64,000 nucleotides of DNA from Misgurnus anguillicaudatus (taxonomy: Eukaryota > Chordata > Actinopteri > Cypriniformes > Cobitidae). The position numbers and the translations under genes were made by a program. The DNA lies in NCBI RefSeq assembly GCF_027580225.2, contig NC_073359.2:9104001-9168000 (forward strand). Reading direction: 5' to 3'. Below the pieces are notes generated by a model. It made no database searches, had not been told where the DNA came from, and saw nothing but the letters and a program-made list of their open reading frames with translations. Within the stretch, counting starts at the first letter, position 1. Each line of letters opens with the position of its first letter. Shown one piece after another: positions 47,701 through 56,700 of the stretch.

Positions 47701-50700
47701 ATACCAGTGACTGGTCAAATGAAGGATGCAGAGTGTTACCCGCAGCTCCTGATGTCACTTCCTGTTTTTGCAACCACACTACTAACTTTGCTGTCCTCAT
47801 GAACTATATGGAGCCCAGGGTATGTATAAAGTATGTAATTTCAAGTGTACACTGTAAATAAATCTGCCAATGGGGTAAGCAAAAAAATCTTGAAAATGTT
47901 CTTAAACACTAAATTCAAGAAACATTCAAGAAAAAATTGCTTACCCCATTGGCAGATTTATTTGCTTGTTTTATGCACAAAATCACTTAAATTTGATATT
48001 TTTGGTCTAAAAACTAGACTTATTTTCTTAGGTCGTTTTGCTCATCAAGAAAAAGCATCTTAATTTAAGAATTTCCAGATATTTTTACTGAAAACAAGAT
48101 AAAATACTAAGATTTTTTTTCTTGAAAATCATTTTTTGCAATGTAACAAAGATTGTGCACTGCAAAAAATGTCTTTCTTACTTAGTGTTTTTGTCTTGTT
48201 TTCAGTAAAAATATCTAAAAATTGTTCAATTAAGATTTTTGTTGAGCAAAATGACCTAGGAAAATAAGTCTAGTTTTTAGACAAAAAAAATATTAACTTT
48301 AAGTAAATTAGTGCTTAAAACGAGCAAAAAATCTTCCAATGAAATTAGAAAATTTTTCTTGAAATAAGTTTTTTCATAAACGCTTAATTCAAGAATTTTT
48401 TTTCTTATTCTATTGGCAGATTTGTTTACTTGTTTTAAGCATGAGTTTAGTTAAAGTTTATATTTTTTGTCTAAAAACTAGACTTATTTTTGCACATTTT
48501 GCTCATCAAGAAAATACATCTTAATTTATTAACTTTTTTATATTTTTACTGAAAACAATACAAAACAAGTAATTTTTGCAGTGTGGTCTTGATTTTTTAT
48601 TTTTTTTAATATGCTGCTATGATAACATTTTCATTATAATGTCCCTAAAGCATAAATAGTAGAGCATTGCGTTAGCTCTGTAAAGGTTATGGGTTCGATC
48701 CACAAGGAACACATACTGATTAAAAACCAGTATCGATTGGATGCACTGTAAGATGCATTTTGGGGAAAAGTGTGTGCCACATTCATAAATATAAATGTGT
48801 TATTACAGTCAAAAAACCTGTAAAGTAATTCTATACACTCAACACAATTTGTAAAAATGCAGTTCTTCCACTAGAGGTCACTATCGGCTTATAAAAGCAT
48901 GTACGATATGCATGTAAGTAGTTTGGTGTATTTAATATTTTCATGTTCACCAAACATTATCTCACGTTGGTATTTGCAACCAGCACAACACAACCCAGTG
49001 CATTAAACCTTGCTGCTCCTTTATGTTGTAGTTAAGCCTATATTTCTGAGATTGGGAAATGCCTAATTCACACAATATACAGTATAAAGAGAGATTTTAA
49101 GAAGTTTAAGATCAGTGTTTTGATGAGTCTTTTTTACTTTCTCCACAGTGGACCTCTGAAGAGGAAAGCATTTTGATGAAGTTGACGTTTATCGGATCCG
49201 GAGCTTCTCTCTGTGCACTGGTGGTGACCTTGATGCTGTTTACTGTGTTGGAGTAAGTGGTTTTTACAGATACACTGTCAAGCCAATAGCATGCAACCAA
49301 CAGCGTGGTCCTGTTTTCATTTAGAGGAGTCCGTGTTGTGCTCTAGCATCATTTTATTTAGGCCTTCACATACTTTTCTATCACAAAAATAGGGACTGGG
49401 GACCACTAGGGGGCATCAGCAAACTTCCAAATGATTGCCAATATGACTTCAATATACTTTTAATAAGTAATATTAAAATATGTGACCCCGGGCCACAAAA
49501 GTCGCACGGGTATATTTGTAGCAAAAGGCCTGTGTTTAAATTATCGATTTACTATCAAGTAAAGATCATGTCCCATGAAGATATTTTGTACATTTTCTAC
49601 TGTAAATATATAAAAACTTTCTTTTTGAGAGTGGATGCAGTGCTAAGGACTTCATTTGGACGTCTTCACTGCAAAAAATGATTTTCAAGAAAAAAAAATC
49701 TTAGTTTTTTTGTCTTGTTTTTAGTAAAAATATCTAAAAAAATGTAAATTAAGATGCTTTTTATTGATGAGCAAAACGACCCAAAAAAAATAAGACTAGT
49801 TTTTAGACCAAAAATATCAAATTTAAGTGATTTTGTGCATAAAACAAGCAAACAAAAATTTGCCAATAGGGTAAGCAAAAAATCTTGAAAATTTTTCTTA
49901 AACACTAAATTCAAGAAACATTCAAGAAAAATATGCTTACTTCATTGGCAGATTTTTTTGCTTGTTTTATGCACAAAATCACTTACATTTGACATTTTTT
50001 GGTCTAAAAACTAGATTTCTTTTCTTGGGTCGTTTTGCTCATCAAGAAAAAGCATCTTAATTTAACAATTTTTAGATATTTTTAATGAAAACAAGACAAA
50101 AATACTAAGAATTTTTTTTCTTGAAAATCATTTTTTGCAGTGTCTAAATGTGATTTTCTCAATATTTAGATTTTTGCACCATCTTTTCCAAATATTATAT
50201 GTCCTATCCTAAATATGCCTAACAAACCACACAATAACGGAAAGCTTATTCATTTAACTTTCAGATGGTGTATACATCTAAATTTCAGTCGTTACAAAAA
50301 ATTGACCTGTATGACCCTGGACCACAAAACCAGTCATAAGTCGCACGGATATATTAGCAAAAGCAAAAAATACATTGCATGGGTTAAAATTATCGATTTA
50401 CTATTAAGTAAAGATCATGTCCCATGAAGATATTTTGTACATTTTCTACTGTAAATATATCAAAACTTCCTTTTTGAGAGTGGATGCAGTGTTAAGGACT
50501 TCATTTAGACGTCTTTAAATGTGATTTTCTCAATATTTTGATTTTTGCACCCTTAAAATATTATATGTCCTATTCTAAAAATGTCATATCCTAACAAACC
50601 ACACATCAGCAGAAAGCTTATTCATTTAACTTTCAGATGGTGTATACGTCTAAATTTCAGTCAGTACTAAAAAATTGACATGTATGACCCTAGACCACAA

Positions 50701-53700
50701 AACCAGTCATAAGTCGCATGGGTATATTTGTAGCAAAAGCCAAAAATACATTGCATGGGTTAAAATTATTGATTTACCATTAAGTAAAGATCATGTCCCA
50801 TGAAGATATTTTGTACATTTTCTACTGGAAATGTATCAAAACTTTCTTTTTGAGAGTGGATGCAGTGTTAAGGACTTCATTTAGACGTCTTTAAAGGTGA
50901 TTTTCTCAATATTTTGATTTTTGCACCCTTAAAATATTATATGTCCTATTCTAAAAATGTCATATCCTAACAAGCCACATATCATCAGAAAGCTTATTCA
51001 TTTAACTTTCAGATGGTGTATACATCAAAATTTCAGTCATTACAAAAAATTTGTATGACCCTAGACCACAAAACCAGTCATAAGTCGCATGGGTATATTT
51101 GTAGCAAAAGCCAAAAATACATTGCATGGGTTAAAATTATTGATTTACTATTAAGTAAAGATCATGTCCCATGAAGATATTTTGTACATTTTCTACTGTA
51201 AATATATCAAAACTTCCTTTTTGAGAGTGGATGCAGTGTTAAGGACTTCATTTAGACGTCTTTAAATGTGATTTTCTCAATATTTTGATTTTTGCACCCT
51301 TAAAATATTATATGTCCTATTCTAAAAATGTCATATCCTAACAAACCACACATCAACGGAAAACTTATTTATTTAACTTTCAGATGCTGTATGCATATAA
51401 GGGTCAAATTACAAAAAAATTGACCTGTATGACCCTGGACCACAAAACCAGTCATAAATCACATCGAAATGTTTCTCTTCTTGCCCAATTTAAGTTTCAT
51501 TTCTGCAGTCCAATGTAATTTAGTTTTTATAAGCATATACCACATACATTCTTATTCCTTTTAATAGAGCCATAAATCATAAAACACTTGGTTGCTGCAT
51601 TTTATTTGTGGATTAAACAGTAAGTTACTAAAAATGATGCACTATTTTAGTTGGCGCTTAGGGCAAAATCTTAAATGGGCCCCTTATTGTTAGTGCTAAA
51701 TAAGTAAATAAAAATAGACATTATAGCTTTACATATATTCAAATTTATAAAAATTATACATTTAAGCCATTAAAAGATTGTCTCGTACACTGTGGAGGCT
51801 TAAAGAAGGTTAAGAACAACTGTTCTTAGGGTCACGACATGGCATAATATTTGCTCGACACACCACGCAGTCACTCACAATCCAGTCATGCCTTAGTGAC
51901 AGTGAGCTCACAGCCCGTCATGCTTGTCAATAGCGCTCAGTTGTGAGGCTGAATCAGTATTGAATACCACTAATCGGCTAATTAGCGCCTGGTGCCAAAT
52001 GAGGCCGAAGCCGAAGTTTTATGATGACATTATAGGGAGTTCATTAAAGCAAAGGGTCACACAAAGGGAGGTTCATCAGCACCGTTTCAGCCAAACTGAT
52101 TTCTTTAAGTGATTAATGGCCTGTTGGCTGCTAATCAACCCGTACTCTCACACAGCTTTCGTCTGGGATCTCCTGTAAACCTAAATGAATTTCATATATT
52201 ATAGCAGAGCCATTTCATGTATTTTTTACATTAACTCTTACCCCGCCAGCGTTTTTTTTTTTTTTTTTTTAAGTTATCAGCCAACGCCAGCATTTTTTAT
52301 GATTTTCACAAAAGTTTAATGCCGTCCAGAAAATGTTCTTCTATAAATATATAAACATACAATTTATCAAATAAAAGAACAGACTGCCTGCTTACAAAAA
52401 GGTTTGGTTCTTTTTTATCACATCTCAAATATGGGTATGTTTTTTCAAAAATACCAAATGTTGAGCAAAAAGCTGAGATAATTGCATTTTTGTGAAAGAC
52501 TTCTGATGTACATCAGATTCAGAGCGATGATCAAAACATACACACAGTTTGAACTGTTTGCCCTGAGGGAATTCTTCCAGATTTTATAAGTTGGGTAAGA
52601 GCACCACTTGGTGGATAATAGCGGAAATACGGATTGCCGGAAAAACTCGTCATTGGCAACATAGCGTTTTCTCGTCAATGTAAACTCATAAAGTACAGCT
52701 TATTGAAAACTGCTTTTATAGTTTTGTAAAAAAACTTTTTTTTCTTCAACAGTATCCCAAAATCAGATCGTACATCAGTCCACAAGAATCTTTTTGTTTC
52801 ATTGATCTGTGCCCAGATTGTCCTTCTTTGCAGTGGTTCGGCAATTCATAATAAGGTACATTGTATATTATGTACTCATTCATATACAATACTTATATAC
52901 TTAATACTAACTTAATATTATTGCTGTCTGATTTGTACTATACGTTGGTTTGTGCAAATGAATGAATAAATGTAGTATGCAATATCATACTCATGTTTGT
53001 AACAAATTTATGTTACTACAAACTATAAAGGAATAAACTATGTATGTAGCTATACTGTATATAATATTATCAAAATACTAAATTATAAGTAGGGCTGCAT
53101 AACGATTAATCGCGACTAATCGTTTGCAGAATAAAAGTTTTTGCTAAAATCATATATGTTTGTGTACTGTGTATAATATTTACGTACATATAAATACATA
53201 CACATGCATGATTAATTAAAAAATATATACATTTATAGATTAAATATTTATATTTAATATAAATTACATATAAAAAAATGTGCACGTATATTCATGTAAA
53301 TATTTCTTAAATATGTAGTGTGTATTTATACATACAAAATTATTATACACATTTCACACACATACATGATGTAAACAAAATCTTTTATTCTGCAATAAAT
53401 TAATCGCGATTAATCGTTATGCATCCCTAATTAGAAGTTAACTTATTACGTTATTACTATGTTACTTATTATATATCCATATTAACTGTTAGCAAGTCCT
53501 CACATTCATACATATATAAAAAAGGTCGTCTAATTCTAGACGGCTTGAAAATGGTCCTAACAAGCAGTCTGACAGTGGCAGACATTATTGTTGTTGCCAT
53601 ATTTAGCAAGGGATAAGCCGGCGTGTGGCCACGTTTGTTTGGAAGTTTGACCTTTTGACCCCGTGACAGCTTGCTCTCTGACCTTTTCCCCTTTAGGTTG

Positions 53701-56700
53701 CCTGCATGCTTGTGGCAGCTCTGATGCATTTGTTCTTCATGGCAGCATTCAGCTGGATGCTGGTCGAGGGCCTGCTGCTGTGGAGTAAAGTAGTGAGCGT
53801 TAATTTGAGCGAGCACCGCCACATGAAATACTACTATCTGATTGGCTGGGGTAATGGGACTCTGCACTTAAGTTTCTTCGATTTGTTGTGGACAGGCATG
53901 CTCATTGATTTGGTTCAGGAGTACAGGAATGCAGGCTTCTTGTTGATTGCATAGCTTTGTAGTGTTGTATTTTAAGGAATAGCTCACCCCAAAATAAAAA
54001 TTAGCCCATGTTTTACTCACCCTTAAGCCTTCCTAGGGGTATATGACTTTGCAATCAGAGTTATATTAAGTTATATCTTGGCTCTTTTCAGCTTTAAAAT
54101 GGCATTGGATAGTTCCCCGTTTTTAAAGCTCTAAAAAGCACACCCATCCATCTAATGCTAATCCATATGGTTATTAACTCATTCCCTGCCAGCCTTTTTT
54201 TTAAAGTTGCCCACCAGCATTTTTTTTTTGTAAAAACTTGTCAGGGAGGCGTCATTGGCAGGAAAATGTTTTTCTCTTAAAGGGGTCATATTATGAGAAG
54301 TTTTGGGTGTGTCCTTTAAAAAGCAAATGAGCAAACACTGATCACAATAATGGTGGTTTGGTGTAATTGAAACTCAATTGTGCTGTCAATTATTTTTTCT
54401 CTCCATCTCTTTCTCTCTGCACTAAATGGCAGTACCGTGATTGGATAGTGCAGGTTAGGGGGCGGTATTATTGTAATTGGCCTTGGTACCTACCTCACAA
54501 AACAGGCGAAATCTAAACGACCTAATTTTTCACATGCTTGCAAAGAATAGCTTACCAAACAAAGTTACCCAATTATAGCACTTAAACATGGAAAAAGTCA
54601 GATTTGCATGCTATGACCCCTTTAATTGAGGAAATAACTCATCAATGTTCTATTTCAAACTTTATAAACTATGATCAGTGGCTTCCGTCAATGGCCGTAC
54701 GCGTGTGCACAGACTGAAATATAAATATTATCCTTACAAAAACCCATTGCCTATATTCAAAAGGCATTTCATAACCTTCAAATAATAATTAATTTAAAAT
54801 GTAATTTTCATTTTGGGTTAAGTATTCCTTTAATATTTCTTGATAATATATAATGCTTTTTAAACTATGCATTATCTACGGGGTTAAGGTTAATTATTTC
54901 TTTAATATTTCCTGATAATATATAATGCTTTTTAAACTATGCATTATCTACGGGGTTAATTCTTTCTTTAATATTTCTTGATAATATATAATGCTTTTTA
55001 AACTATACATTATCTATGGGGTTAATTATTTCTTTAATATTTCCTGATAATATATAATGCTTTTTAAACTATGCATTATCTATGTGGTTAATTATTTCTT
55101 TAATATTTTTTCTGATAATATATAATGCTTTTTAATCTATGCGTTATCTATGGGGTTAATTATTTCTTTATTGTTTCCTGATAATATATAATGCTTTTTA
55201 ATCTATGCATTATCTATGTGGTTAATTATTTCTTTAATTTTCCTGATAATATATAATGCTTTTTAAACTATGCATTACCTACGAGGTTAATTATTTCTTT
55301 AATATTTCCTGATAATATATAATGCTTTTTAAACTATGCATTATCTACGGGGTTATTTTTTCTTTAATATTTCCTGATAATATATAATGCTTTTTAAACT
55401 ATGCATTATCTACGGGGTTAATTATTTCTTTAATATTTCCTGATAATATATAATGCTTTTTAAACTATGCATAATATATGGGGTTAATTATTTCTTCAAT
55501 ATTTCCTGATAATATATAATGCTTTTTAATCTATGCATTATCTATGGGGTTAATTATTTCTTTAATATTTCCTGATAATATATAATGCTTTTTAAACTAT
55601 GCATTATCTATGGGGTTAATTTTTTCTTTAATATTTCCTGATAATATATAATGCCTTTTAAACTATGCATTATCTATGCGGTTCATTATTTCTTTAATAT
55701 TTCCTGATAATATATAATGGTTTTCAAACTATGCATTATCTATAGGGTTAATTATTTCTTTAATATATCCTGATAATATATAATGCTTTTTAACTATGCA
55801 TTATCTATGGGGTTAATTATTTCTTTAATATTTCCTGATAATATATAATGCTTTTTAAACTATGCATTATCTATGGGGTTAATTTTTTCTTTAATATTTC
55901 CTGATAATATATAATGCTTTTTAATCTATGCATTATCTATGGGGTTAATTATTTCTTTAATATTTCCTGATAATATATAATGCTTTTTAAACTATGCATT
56001 ATCTATGGGGTTAATTTTTTCTTTAATATTTCCTGATAATATATAATGCTTTTTAAACTATGCATTATCTATGCGGTTCATTATTTCTTTAATATTTCCT
56101 GATAATATATAATGGTTTTCAAACTATGCATTATCTATAGGGTTAATTATTTCTTTAATATATCCTGATATTATATAATGCTTTTTAACTATGCATTATC
56201 TATGGGGTTAATTATTTCTTTAATATTTCCTGAGAATATATAATGCTTTTCAAACTATGCATTATCTATTGGGTTAATTATTTCTTTAATATTTCCTGAT
56301 AATATATAATGCTTTTTAACTATGCATCATCTATGGGGTTAATTATTTCTTTAATATTTCCTGATAATACATAATGCTTTTTAAATTATGCATTATCTAT
56401 GGGGTTAATTATTTCTAAATATTTCCTGATAATATTCAGTTTCATGCTTTTTAGACTATGCATTCTCTATAGTGCATATGCATTTCTTTTTTTTGAAACA
56501 CAAAAGAAGATCATACATTATTATGTAAACTATTCCTTTAATTATAATTATAAAATTAATAAATGAATGCACTGTATGAATATCAATAATATGCCAGCCA
56601 AGTGGTATTTATTTAAAAAAATAATAATAATAACACAGGTAGACTGCTAGGATATTTGTGTGAACTCATGCTGAACACAAAGGAAATATTTATAAACGTG

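Noticed and set aside
48646..48807. Possible tRNA gene (clear B box)
   Set aside because: A box and cloverleaf are decayed and the tail matches other SINE copies in the window.
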